A DNA stretch of 34,234 bases, taken from JBLHOS01 sp047623825. Its GTDB lineage: Bacteria > Pseudomonadota > Alphaproteobacteria > Rhodobacterales > Rhodobacteraceae. This document shows positions 1-7,190 of this stretch, one piece after another; positions within the stretch are counted from its first letter, which is position 1, and each line of letters starts with the position of its first letter. The notes beneath the pieces were generated by a model. The model was not told the origin of the DNA, did no database searches, and was given only the letters and a program-made list of their open reading frames with translations. The position numbers were made by a program, and so were the translations under genes. Location of the stretch: NCBI GenBank assembly GCA_047623825.1, contig JBLHOS010000025.1, positions 1 to 34,234 of the forward strand. Direction: 5' to 3'.

Positions 1-392
1 AAATTTGCGAACGGGGCGGCACGTCCTGAAATACGCTCCCACCAGGACCGTTTGCGCCGGACATCCAGCTCAGACACCGAGAAACCGCGGATCGTCGTGA
101 CCATCTCACGTAGGCTGTCGCCAGCGGGGCCAACGTCCTTGTTCTTCACACCGGCCAGCATGGCCTGACTGATCTGCTGCAATTCTGCCTGTGCGCCTGA
201 TCCGAAAGAGACGATCGAATTGGTATCGGTCATGTCTATTTCGTTCATTCGCTTGCGGATGGTCTCGGCAACCGGCGCCTCTGCGCGTGCCAATGGCACC
301 AACTCAGTTGAGGGTTCGGGCAAGACAACCGCGTTGATCTCATCAACCAGGGCAGCAGAGGCCTCTGCCTTTTGGCGTACAGTTTCGCTCAT
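1..392 (-). CDS. TelA-family toxic anion resistance protein, N-terminal part
   Basis: This is the first ~130 codons of a gene that runs off the left edge of the window. The translation opens MSETVRQKAEASAALVDEIN, and further in it carries the SIVSFGSGAQAELQQIS and KDVGPAGDSLREMVTTIRGF segments typical of the start of the TelA (tellurite/toxic anion resistance) family. TelA proteins are cytoplasmic, largely helical proteins often encoded beside XpaC-like membrane proteins, as here: the gene follows the XpaC-like gene by 18 bases on the same strand. Start choice: AAGGA sits nine bases before the ATG at 392, and directly against an in-frame ATG at 401, so 392 is favoured but 401 is possible. Resistance to tellurite is a family label; the true role is uncertain. 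Confidence 0.85.
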   Translation of the reverse strand, partial: MSETVRQKAEASAALVDEINAVVLPEPSTELVPLARAEAPVAETIRKRMNEIDMTDTNSIVSFGSGAQAELQQISQAMLAGVKNKDVGPAGDSLREMVTTIRGFSVSELDVRRKRSWWERISGRAAPFAN

Positions 393-410
393 ATCTGTCA
401 TTCCTTGTTC

Positions 411-1298
411 TTAAATGCTCAGGCCGTCGCGGCTTAGACGGTCCCGCAATACTTCGATTTCAACATCCAGATCCGTGCTGTCATCCAGCAACATTTTTGT
501 GGTTCGGGCGGAGAAATTTTTATCCAAATCTTCCAACAGGCTAACGTAATCTGCGCGCGTTCTGATGTCGCGATTGCGACCGTAAAGATCGGCAAATTTG
601 ATCGTCGCGTCGCGCGCGCCCTTTAGGTAAACGCCCAGATATTTTCGGACTTGGGACAGATCGCGAGGATCTTCCTCGATGGTGCGGAACATTTGGCGTG
701 CGGTTGCCTGAAACCGCTCAACGCGAGCTTCAAGATCGCGGTCTGTGGCGCGCTTGATAGCGTCTGTCATCGCAACAAGGTATTTTTCGGCAGTATCGAT
801 TTTTTTGGCGACCCGGTCGGATTGCATCCGGTCGATGCCCTCCATTCCTTTGTCGGTCATTGGATCAAACTGGAAGATAAACAGATGCAAACCGCCACCG
901 ACAATGGCAATGATCAGCGCATTCAGCAGTTGCCAGTCGCCCCCAAAGACCAGTGCAAACAGGCCTGCAGCCGTCGCGACAGTTGCAAAAATCTTGCGCG
1001 GGATCGCGGGGCGGCGCGCCACTGTGCGCTCATTATAGGCGTCTTCGGCGCGAATACCGTCACGCAGCAACCAAGCGGCCAGCAACAAAAACACTGCCCC
1101 GCCCAGATCCGTCGCCATGGCGATGGGTGGTTGGGTGAACGCACTGATTGCAACGCCCAAAGGCAACAAAAACAACAGGTTGATCTTCACGCCATGGCGT
1201 TGCGGTGTGCGGCCCTTAAACTGGGCTTCGGTGATTGGTTCTGGGGCATTTTGCGGTCGCCCGTCTGGGCTGAACTGTCCACCGTAACGTTGTGCCAT
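411..1298 (-). CDS. XpaC-like (5-bromo-4-chloroindolyl phosphate hydrolysis family) membrane protein
   Basis: The 295-residue product has a hydrophilic N-terminus (1-38), hydrophobic stretches near 39-55, 63-78 and 105-135, then a charged, helical C-terminal half (about 145-295) with a DRDLEARVERFQATARQMF segment and an LGVYLKGARDATIKFADLY segment. This layout fits the XpaC family, named from a Bacillus gene linked to phosphate-ester hydrolysis but without a proven enzyme activity. The neighbouring TelA-type gene is the usual partner and the two probably act together at the inner membrane. The start at 1298 has GGAGG seven bases upstream, and that GGAGG lies inside the last codons of the 29-residue gene upstream, which suggests translational coupling. 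Confidence 0.8.
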   Translation of the reverse strand: MAQRYGGQFSPDGRPQNAPEPITEAQFKGRTPQRHGVKINLLFLLPLGVAISAFTQPPIAMATDLGGAVFLLLAAWLLRDGIRAEDAYNERTVARRPAIPRKIFATVATAAGLFALVFGGDWQLLNALIIAIVGGGLHLFIFQFDPMTDKGMEGIDRMQSDRVAKKIDTAEKYLVAMTDAIKRATDRDLEARVERFQATARQMFRTIEEDPRDLSQVRKYLGVYLKGARDATIKFADLYGRNRDIRTRADYVSLLEDLDKNFSARTTKMLLDDSTDLDVEIEVLRDRLSRDGLSI

Positions 1299-1301
1299 AT
1301 T

Positions 1302-1391
1302 TCAGCCTCCGATAGTGACGCCAAAGACGGCCATCGCCATAATGATGAGTAACGCAACAAAGGCGATGTTGCGTAGCGCGTTACTGGACAT
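1302..1391 (-). CDS. 29-residue single-pass membrane peptide
   Basis: A 29-codon ORF begins with ATG at 1391. A strong AAGGGAG ribosome binding site lies seven bases upstream. The product starts MSSNALRNIAF, then has one hydrophobic helix (about residues 9-27) rich in Ala, Val, Ile and Met, ending in VGTIGG-like glycines (FGVTIGG). Its stop codon is three bases before the ATG of the XpaC-like gene, and its last Gly codons form that gene's Shine-Dalgarno sequence. I do not recognise a family. The good ribosome binding site, the membrane character and the coupling to a membrane-protein gene support it as a real small gene. Confidence 0.6.
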   Translation of the reverse strand: MSSNALRNIAFVALLIIMAMAVFGVTIGG

Positions 1392-1549
1392 TCATCGTCT
1401 CCCTTGGGGCGCAGAATACGCACACCTGTTTGCAAAAACTAGCCTACTACCGCTCCGATCGACTATCTACGCGCGGTTCGCCGCCAATTTGCGCATATTT
1501 TGGGCCATGGGCGGTAGGGGAAATCCAGTCACGTCTTCCCCACCACCCA

Positions 1550-2254
1550 CTATTTTTGCTTAAACAGCCGATCTTGGGCGGCTTTATCACCCTGAACGCC
1601 GCGTTTCTCAGCGGCTACAGCGCGGCCTTTTTGAACTGCCTCACGTGCTGCGATAGTTTCGAGCCAACGTGCCAAATGTGGTTTGTCATCTAGGGTCTGT
1701 TGCTGACCCTCCCACAGGCTAGCCCAAGGCCAGATCGCCATGTCTGCGATTGAAAAGAAATCACCGGCGATAAATTCATTATTGGCAAGCCGTGTGTTGA
1801 GCACCCGGTAAAGCCGTCCGGTTTCGCCGCGATAGCGATCCTTGGCGTAGGGCAGGTCGTGCGGCGGGTCCATTGCGGGCGCGTACTTCAGGAAATGATG
1901 CGCCTGTCCCGCCATTGGTCCTAAACCGCCCATCTGCCACATCAGCCATTGATCCACAGCAATCCGGTCACGCTCTGTCGGGCCGCCAAATTTACCGGTC
2001 TTGCGCGCCAGATACTGCAAGATTGCACCAGACTCGAAGATTGAGATCGGGGCACCATCAGGCCCCTCTGGGTCCACAATCACCGGCATTCGGTTGTTTG
2101 GCGCGATCTTTAGAAACTCAGGTTCAAACTGCGCGCCTGCACCGATATCGATCAGATGCACCGCATAGGGCAGCTCCATCTCTTCCAGGGCAATGCTGAC
2201 TTTCCAGCCATTGGGTGTTGGCCAATAATATAGATCAATCGGGTTGTGCTGCAT
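1550..2254 (-). CDS. Glutathione S-transferase, YfcG/Nu-class-like
   Basis: The 234-residue product starts MQHNPIDLYYWPTPNGWKVS. The YWPTPNGWK segment followed by the cis-Pro loop NNRMPVIVDPEG and the ES of the glutathione-binding IFESGAILQYLA motif places it in the thioredoxin-fold N-terminal domain of GSTs. The helical C-terminal domain contains the FSIADMAIWPWA N-capping motif. The TPNG signature is that of YfcG/YghU-type enzymes, which act as disulfide oxidoreductases with glutathione in the cytoplasm. ATG 2254 is chosen because the family normally starts just before the first beta strand and AGAGGG lies a few bases upstream; longer in-frame starts would add a non-homologous, Arg-rich leader. 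It stands alone, with no operon partner. Substrate unknown. Confidence 0.88.
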   Translation of the reverse strand: MQHNPIDLYYWPTPNGWKVSIALEEMELPYAVHLIDIGAGAQFEPEFLKIAPNNRMPVIVDPEGPDGAPISIFESGAILQYLARKTGKFGGPTERDRIAVDQWLMWQMGGLGPMAGQAHHFLKYAPAMDPPHDLPYAKDRYRGETGRLYRVLNTRLANNEFIAGDFFSIADMAIWPWASLWEGQQQTLDDKPHLARWLETIAAREAVQKGRAVAAEKRGVQGDKAAQDRLFKQK

Positions 2255-2745
2255 GTGCCCTCTCTGAGTTGAGTCGCGATACCATCTTTCACTTCGCCGC
2301 GGGGAGCAAGTCCTAGGCGCCGCGGGCCGCAAACGCCGCAGCCCAGATATGGCGCGCAGGCCATCCAAAACCAAGATTCAGGCCCGCCTGTGCGCCCGTC
2401 AGATGCAAATATCGGGGCTGGCTGATTACCGTCTAGGCGTTGATCTCTGGCCGTTCTGACAAGATGCGGCGAACAGGGTTATGGGCCTATGATTTGGCGG
2501 AAAATGGGACAAGTGGATCACAATGGTTAGGTCAGACCCCGTGGGCCAATTAGTCGCGGCGCGTTTCAATGCCTGTGACGCGAAAGGATCATCTACCGGT
2601 GCCATGACTATGAGAACCGACACAGGCGTGCTTTCACTAAGATATAGCAGTTGCTTTACTTGGGTCCGCAACTTCTAGGCTGCCGTTTCACAACAGGGTG
2701 GCAACGCACCCATGACAGTTCGTATCGGATGCGTTTCGGCGGGGC
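2255..2745. other. Intergenic stretch without recognisable gene
   Basis: About 490 bases lie between the GST start and the metZ promoter. Short open frames exist on the minus strand but they lack ribosome binding sites and family-like composition. The GST promoter must lie at the low-coordinate end. I see no RNA gene or clear repeat here. Confidence 0.4.
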
Positions 2746-2774
2746 TTGACCCCGGCACACCAACTGCTTAGCCA
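2746..2774 (+). promoter_or_regulatory. Candidate sigma-70 promoter for the metZ leader
   Basis: TTGACC at 2746-2751 is followed after 17 bases by TAGCCA at 2769-2774. Transcription starting about seven bases later would begin at the first base of the riboswitch P1 stem. The -10 match is weak; its position relative to the riboswitch is the main support. Confidence 0.4.
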
Positions 2775-2780
2775 TACTTT

Positions 2781-2833
2781 CGTGGTGATTTGTTACCGGA
2801 TTGCGGGCCACGTTAAATATGCCGCTAAAGAGG
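2781..2833 (+). promoter_or_regulatory. SAM-II riboswitch (metA motif)
   Basis: The leader contains a perfect five-pair P1 stem, CGTGG (2781-2785) with CCACG (2808-2812). The loop starts TGATTTG, followed by CCGGATTGCGGG. Downstream of P1 come the A-rich CGTTAAAT segment and GCTAAAGAGG, the 3' pseudoknot strand. These are the conserved blocks of SAM-II, the S-adenosylmethionine sensor found mainly in Alphaproteobacteria ahead of metA, metX and metZ. The gene downstream here is metZ, which fits. An intrinsic terminator follows the aptamer by about 20 bases, so control may be at transcription rather than only at the ribosome binding site. Confidence 0.9.
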
Positions 2834-2855
2834 TCTAGGTGGCTTTCCCATTGTG

Positions 2856-2888
2856 GCCCCTGACCGTCACCCGGTCCGGGGCGTTTTT
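2856..2888 (+). terminator. Intrinsic terminator in the metZ leader
   Basis: A ten-position stem (2856-2865 with 2873-2882) has one mismatch, a seven-base loop and then GTTTTT. It lies between the SAM-II aptamer and the metZ ribosome binding site, as expected for a riboswitch expression platform that stops transcription when S-adenosylmethionine is bound. I could not identify a convincing antiterminator by eye. Confidence 0.75.
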
Positions 2889-2914
2889 GTGCCGGGCCTT
2901 CAGGAGGCTGAACA

Positions 2915-4114
2915 ATGACGACTACGACACCTAAATCCAATTCTTGGAAACCCCGCACCAAGGCAGTGCATGCTGGCACCCGTCGCAGCCAATACGGTGA
3001 GGTCAGCGAGGCGTTGTTTCTGACGCAGGGCTTTGTCTATGACACCGCCGAGGCAGCTGAGGCGCGCTTTATCAAAGCTGGGCCTGATGAATTTATTTAT
3101 GCCCGTTACGGCAACCCCACTGTGCGGATGTTTGAGGATCGGATCGCGGCCCTTGAAGGGACTGAAGACGCTTTTGCCACCGCCAGTGGTATGGCGGCTG
3201 TAAACGGTGCGCTGACCTCAATGCTGCGCGCGGGCGATCATGTCGTCTCATCGCGCGCTTTGTTCGGCTCATGCCTATATATTCTAGAGGAGGTGCTGAC
3301 ACGCTACGGCGTTGAGGTCACGTTTGTTGACGGGCCGGACCTGCAGCAATGGGCCGATGCAATCCGACCTGACACCAAGGCAGTCTTTTTTGAATCGCTT
3401 TCGAACCCGACGCTGGAAGTGATCGATATTGCGGTGGTATCGCGTTTGGCCCATGCCGCAGGCGCGCTGGTGATCGTGGACAACGTTTTTGCCACCCCGG
3501 TGTTTCAAGACAGCGTTAGCCTTGGCGCGGATGTCATCGTCTATTCCGCCACCAAACATATCGACGGGCAGGGCCGGGTTTTGGGCGGTGTGATCTGCGG
3601 CACCAAAGAATTCATTCGCGGCACTGTTGAGCCCTATCTCAAACATACTGGTGGCTCGATGTCGCCGTTCAACGCCTGGGTTTTGCTTAAATCGTTGGAA
3701 ACAGTTGATCTGCGTTGTAGGGCGCAAGCAGCCTCAGCACTCGCAATCGCTCAAGCGCTGGAGGGGCATGAGAATTTGGCTGCAGTGATCTTTCCTGAGC
3801 TGCCCAGCCACCCGCAAAACGCGCTGGCCATGTCGCAGATGGAAAAGGGTGGTACAGTCATCGCGATCGAGGTCAAAGGCGGACGCGATGCTGCGTTCAG
3901 GTTTTTGAATGCGCTTGAGATTATCATAATCTCCAATAATCTTGGGGACGCCAAAAGTATTATAACCCATCCCGCGACAACCACCCATCAACGCTTGTCT
4001 GATCTTCAGCGGTCGGCATTAGGGATAAGTGACGGTCTCTTGCGCCTCAGTGTCGGTCTTGAAGACAGCGATGACCTGATCGCTGATCTGATGGCGGCAG
4101 CAAAGGTGATCTAG
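2915..4114 (+). CDS. metZ: O-succinylhomoserine sulfhydrylase
   Basis: The 399-residue product belongs to the Cys/Met metabolism PLP-dependent family. It shows the substrate/PLP-binding IYARYGNPT (61-69), the ASGMAA segment (90-95), the VDNVFATP aspartate region (188-195) and the PLP lysine K214 in YSATKHIDGQGR. The HIDGQGRVLGG and KHTGGSMSPFNAWV segments are typical of MetZ, which makes homocysteine from O-succinylhomoserine and sulfide in the cytoplasm. Start at 2915 has AGGAGG eight bases upstream. A SAM-II riboswitch and terminator in its leader agree with a methionine-pathway role. Length is normal for the family. Substrate choice between O-succinyl and O-acetyl homoserine is inferred from sequence resemblance only. 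Confidence 0.95.
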   Translation: MTTTTPKSNSWKPRTKAVHAGTRRSQYGEVSEALFLTQGFVYDTAEAAEARFIKAGPDEFIYARYGNPTVRMFEDRIAALEGTEDAFATASGMAAVNGALTSMLRAGDHVVSSRALFGSCLYILEEVLTRYGVEVTFVDGPDLQQWADAIRPDTKAVFFESLSNPTLEVIDIAVVSRLAHAAGALVIVDNVFATPVFQDSVSLGADVIVYSATKHIDGQGRVLGGVICGTKEFIRGTVEPYLKHTGGSMSPFNAWVLLKSLETVDLRCRAQAASALAIAQALEGHENLAAVIFPELPSHPQNALAMSQMEKGGTVIAIEVKGGRDAAFRFLNALEIIIISNNLGDAKSIITHPATTTHQRLSDLQRSALGISDGLLRLSVGLEDSDDLIADLMAAAKVI

Positions 4115-4213
4115 TCTGGGACCCATGACGTATCATTCATACAAGAAAAGGTTGGAATATGCTGGTCGCTTGCCCACATACTGCATCCGAGGACCGCATG
4201 AGGGGAACCTGAA

Positions 4214-5308
4214 ATGAATGTTCATATCAAATCCGTTGAATCTGAACCGACATGTAAAGACGCGTCAGATGCGTTGGCGGTGTTGAAGTCATGGGTGGAA
4301 GGGGCCTCTAGTGCTGAGATTGAGGCGCTAGACCCTTCTGTTCCGGGCGTTTTCACGACAGCAGACTATCCTGCATTTGACCGGACATACCCCGAAGAGT
4401 TCAATGTAGATGAAGCCTACAAGGCGACGCTACCTGATCTGCAGAACGGGCCTGCGTCGTTGATTCGGGGTGCGCGGCAGCAAATTCAGCATGTTGGTAT
4501 CTCCAACTTTCGTCTGCCGATCCGCTACCATACCCGTGATAATGGCGATCTGCTGTTGGAAACATCGGTGACTGGCACAGTCAGCCTTGAGGCCGAGAAA
4601 AAGGGCATCAACATGTCCCGGATCATGCGCACCTTCTACAAACATGCCGAACGGACATTCAGCTTTGAGGTAATCGAGGCTGCTCTTGACGGTTACAAAA
4701 CCGATCTCGACAGCTTTGACGCTCGTATTCAAATGCGCCTGTCTTTTCCGATGAAGGTTGAAAGCCTGCGCTCTGGCCTTAGCGGTTATCAGTATTACGA
4801 TATCGCGCTGGAATTGGTTGAACAGGCTGGTGTGCGCAAAAAGATCGTGCACTTGGACTATGTTTATTCGTCGACCTGCCCATGTTCGTTGGAGCTGAGT
4901 GAGCACGCTCGTGAAACTCGCAATCAATTGGCGACACCGCATTCGCAACGCTCCGTCGCGCGGATCTCGGTTGAGCTGAATTGTGAGGCAGACTGCCTAT
5001 GGTTTGAGGATTTGATCGACATGTGCCGGGCCGCTGTTCCAACAGAGACCCAAGTCATGGTCAAGCGTGAGGATGAACAGGCATTTGCCGAACTGAACGC
5101 AGCCAATCCGATCTTTGTTGAGGACGCAGCACGCCTGTTCTGTGAGCAATTGCAACGGGATAGCCGTATCGGTGATTTCCGGGTCGTTGCCAGCCATCAA
5201 GAAAGCCTGCACAGCCATGATGCCGTCAGTGTGTTGACTGAGGGGCCGACTTTTGCGGCCGAAAGCCTTGATCCTAAGTTGTTCAATACGCTGTTTCACA
5301 TCGGTTAA
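4214..5308 (+). CDS. folE2: GTP cyclohydrolase FolE2 (type IB)
   Basis: The 364-residue product has the FolE2 hallmarks: HVGISNFRLPI near residue 93, the active-site cysteine region STCPCSLELSEH (about 220-231) and TPHSQRS (241-247). FolE2 converts GTP to 7,8-dihydroneopterin triphosphate, the first step of tetrahydrofolate synthesis, and uses various metals instead of strictly zinc. The later folate genes folB and folP lie about 12 kb away on the other strand. The gene follows metZ by 99 bases and has GGGG about nine bases before ATG 4214. Its N-terminus is about 60 residues longer than the minimal enzyme, with an acidic leader. No zinc-regulator box was recognised upstream. A bidirectional-looking terminator follows. 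Confidence 0.95.
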   Translation: MNVHIKSVESEPTCKDASDALAVLKSWVEGASSAEIEALDPSVPGVFTTADYPAFDRTYPEEFNVDEAYKATLPDLQNGPASLIRGARQQIQHVGISNFRLPIRYHTRDNGDLLLETSVTGTVSLEAEKKGINMSRIMRTFYKHAERTFSFEVIEAALDGYKTDLDSFDARIQMRLSFPMKVESLRSGLSGYQYYDIALELVEQAGVRKKIVHLDYVYSSTCPCSLELSEHARETRNQLATPHSQRSVARISVELNCEADCLWFEDLIDMCRAAVPTETQVMVKREDEQAFAELNAANPIFVEDAARLFCEQLQRDSRIGDFRVVASHQESLHSHDAVSVLTEGPTFAAESLDPKLFNTLFHIG

Positions 5309-5334
5309 GGCTTTGAACTACGTCAGATAAGGAC

Positions 5335-5374
5335 AAAAAAGAATGCGCTGCTGGTTCAATAGCGGCGCGCTTTT
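5335..5374 (+). terminator. Intrinsic terminator after folE2, possibly bidirectional
   Basis: The stem GCGCTGCT (5345-5352) pairs with AGCGGCGC (5361-5368), with one G-T pair and an eight-base loop, followed by GCTTTT. An A6 run at 5335-5340 on the other side gives a T-run on the minus strand, so it could also end transcription of the repeat-protein remnant at 5415-5660. Confidence 0.75.
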
Positions 5375-5414
5375 GTCTTGTTGGATGACTTGATGTGATC
5401 GCAGGTCAGATTAG

Positions 5415-5660
5415 TTATCCGCGCCCGTGTCCAACTGGGTCTTGATTCTTTCCCGAGTTATTGTCGGTGATGCCGGTGGTCGCTTGTGCGGGCTTCACGC
5501 CAGCGCCGACAACAGCGATACCCAATGCGCCCGTCCCCAGACCGCGCAACATGGAACGTCGGCTTACGTCCGTTTTTGTAGTAATATCATGATCAGTGAG
5601 GGCCTTTTCCGCAACGCCTTTGGCTTTTGAGAACGCATTCCCTTTTTTATCAGTGCTTAT
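5415..5660 (-). pseudogene. One-repeat Tat-signal protein with ATA in place of a start codon
   Basis: This 81-codon reading frame has no ATG, GTG or TTG near its beginning. If ATA at 5660 is taken as codon 1, the twin arginines fall at residues 34-35 (SRRSMLRGLGTGALG) and the signal-peptidase-like AQA at 58-60. These are exactly the positions in the intact paralogue at 5874-6530, whose codon 1 is ATG. An ATG-to-ATA change at the start is the simplest reading. After the signal the protein holds a single unit, GITDNNSGKNQDPVGHGRG, and stops. It may be silenced, or translated weakly from ATA. Upstream only a poor AAGAAAAG ribosome binding site is seen. It is on the same strand as its four relatives. 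Function unknown. Confidence 0.6.
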
Positions 5661-5873
5661 TGTGACTAACTTTTCTTTGTTATTTTAAAAAGATATGGAC
5701 GAAGATCCACCAGCTTTGTTGGAGAACCTAACACAGCTGGGCGCACAATATCAGGCAGAAAACAGCGACTGGTTGTAACAGAATCCCCAAAAATCGGAGT
5801 GTTCTGGCTGATCCCGCAGGTGGTCACGAGCCATATGTTCACATCGATCAATTCGCCTGATGCATAGTGCAGT

Positions 5874-6530
5874 TTACCAGCCGCGCCGCCCGTTGCCTGC
5901 CGGATCGGCGGAGGACCCGCCATCACTGTCGGTCAGACCAGTGCGGTAACTGCCGCGTCCGTTGCCTACTGGATCTGAATTTCCGCCCACGTCGCTGTCG
6001 GTGAAGCCGGTTCGACCCCCGCTGCCGCCGCCGCGACCATTGCCGATCGGGTCGGCATATGTCCCGGTATTGCTGTCGGTGATCCCGGTCGTGCGATTGC
6101 CACCGCGCCCGTTGCCCACTGGGTCGGCATTGCCACCCGCATCACTATCGGTAATGCCTGTGCTGCGGCGCCCGTTGCCAACCGGATCTGCATAGGTGCC
6201 GGTGTTACTGTCTGTAATGCCGGTATTGCGATGCCCCTGACCGTTGCCTGCCGGGTCGGCATATGCGCCTCTGTCGTTGTCCGTCAGTCCGGTTCCACGA
6301 CCACTACCAACTGGATCGGCGTATTTCCCTGTATCTGAGTCCGTGAACTGTGCCTGTGCGCGACCAGTGCCCACACCCAATGTGCCCACACCCAATGCAC
6401 CAGTGCCTAAACCACGCAGCATCGACCGGCGATCGATTGTTTTGTCTGTCTTTATGTCCTGATCTGTAAGGGATTTCCCTGTCATTTCTCTTGAACCGTT
6501 GGGGAATTTACCGTTTTGGTCTTCAGCCAT
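5874..6530 (-). CDS. Tat-exported protein with seven tandem TDSDxGxxADPVGNGRG repeats
   Basis: I do not recognise a named family. The 218-residue product has a hydrophilic leader (1-33) containing SLTDQDIKT, a twin-arginine signal DRRSMLRGLGTGALG (RR at 34-35) with a glycine-rich hydrophobic core, and a likely cleavage site after AQA (58-60). The rest (62-218) is seven repeats of 18 residues, consensus (F/L/I)TD(S/N)(D/N)xGxxxDPxGNGRG, separated by two to eight Gly/Ser/Arg/Thr residues, ending in RRGW. The acidic D-x-D/N-x-G-x-x-x-D spacing resembles calcium-binding loops; that is inference. The Tat signal implies export in a folded or cofactor-bound state. It has relatives on both sides on the same strand. 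A weak GGG-type ribosome binding site precedes ATG 6530. Confidence 0.7.
   Translation of the reverse strand: MAEDQNGKFPNGSREMTGKSLTDQDIKTDKTIDRRSMLRGLGTGALGVGTLGVGTGRAQAQFTDSDTGKYADPVGSGRGTGLTDNDRGAYADPAGNGQGHRNTGITDSNTGTYADPVGNGRRSTGITDSDAGGNADPVGNGRGGNRTTGITDSNTGTYADPIGNGRGGGSGGRTGFTDSDVGGNSDPVGNGRGSYRTGLTDSDGGSSADPAGNGRRGW
5877..6347 (-). repeat. Seven imperfect tandem repeats inside the Tat-repeat gene
   Basis: Each unit encodes about 18 conserved residues plus a variable linker, giving periods of roughly 60-80 bases. The DNA block for ADPVGNGRG is the best conserved part, while the linkers differ in length, as expected from unequal crossing-over and gene conversion between units. Confidence 0.8.
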
Positions 6531-6666
6531 AAGATTACCCTAAAAAATTTATCGGCGATATATGATTGTCGTATAAAATACACTAACATAGTAAAATACC
6601 GCTGGCCACTAAAAACTTAGAGATCGGCAAAAGGCTGTGGGGGTGATCCACCGCCTATTGCAAACT

Positions 6667-7062
6667 TTACCAGCCGCGCCGACCGTTGCCTGCTATATCA
6701 GCAGTGCCGCCGCCGTCACTATCGGTCAGTCCAGTGCGGCTACTGCCACGGCCGCTGCCCACCGGATCGGCATAAGCGCCGCCATGCCTGTCCGTTACCA
6801 ACCGGATCTGAATAGGTGCCAGTGTTGCGATCTGTGACACCTGTCTGTCTGCCACTGCCACGACCCGCGCCCACGGGCTCCGCATACGTGCCACCGTCGG
6901 GATCGGTTATGCCGCTGGTCGGGATCCCGCCAATGCGGCGCTTGCAAGGCCCAGACCACCGACGCCAACCCCACGTAATACGGTTCAACGGTTCGAATTC
7001 TTTTGCGTTTAAATGCCTTTATCTGTCAGGGAACTTCCTGAGTTCTCCTTGGAATTTGACAT
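6667..7062 (-). pseudogene. Decayed Tat-signal repeat protein (two stops, two frame changes)
   Basis: From ATG at 7062, with AAGGAG-like sequence inside the first codons, the frame reads MSNSKENSGSSLTDKGI and then meets TAA (7009-7011). Reading on, TQKNSNR is followed by TGA (6985-6987), where the relatives have the second Arg of the twin-arginine pair. TVLRGVGVGGLGLASAALAG then gives the hydrophobic core. Near 6915-6935 the frame changes. Two repeats follow, beginning SGITDPDGGTYAEPVG and TGVTDRNTGTYSDPVG. A second frame change near 6785-6800 joins them to AYADPVGSGRG and a last unit that ends NGRRGW, like the intact paralogue. The lesions are spread over the whole length, so this is a real pseudogene rather than one sequencing error. 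Confidence 0.8.
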
Positions 7063-7112
7063 AATTATCCGCTTTGTTCCGTAAACCATGGCGTCTCCCG
7101 CAAATTATTCAC

Positions 7113-7145
7113 AAAAAAATGCGGCACCGAAAACCCGGCACCGCA
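7113..7145 (-). terminator. Intrinsic terminator after the Tat-lipoprotein repeat gene
   Basis: On the minus strand a ten-pair stem (7136-7145 with 7120-7129, including two G-T pairs) has a six-base loop and is followed by T7 (7119-7113). It lies about 45 bases after the stop codon of the gene at 7191-7778, separating that gene from the pseudogene downstream. Confidence 0.85.
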
Positions 7146-7190
7146 CATCTCAGTATAAATTGGCCAGATTTGGCCAGCTCGTGTTTTGGG

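Noticed and set aside
651..1352. 233-codon plus-strand frame across the XpaC-like gene
   Set aside because: Antisense shadow; the minus-strand gene has family likeness, membrane segments and a good ribosome binding site.
2426..2979. Minus-strand open frames upstream of and across the metZ start
   Set aside because: No ribosome binding site, no family-like composition, and the region is explained by the promoter, riboswitch and terminator on the plus strand.
4159..4212. 17-codon ORF just before folE2
   Set aside because: Could be a leader peptide, but it has only a weak ribosome binding site, no run of regulatory codons and no attenuator hairpin.
5666..5926. 86-codon minus-strand frame between two repeat genes
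   Set aside because: It starts inside the end of the seven-repeat gene in another frame and has no ribosome binding site or recognisable domain.
5877..6347. CRISPR array or RiPP precursor reading of the tandem repeats
   Set aside because: Units are coding, imperfect and without regular spacers, so not CRISPR. No ATP-grasp, radical SAM, LanM or YcaO enzyme lies nearby, so a modified-peptide precursor has no support.
5962..6462. Plus-strand Pro/Ser-rich frames opposite the Tat-repeat gene
   Set aside because: They are repetitive only because the real repeats lie on the other strand; they have no signal, ribosome binding site or consistent start.
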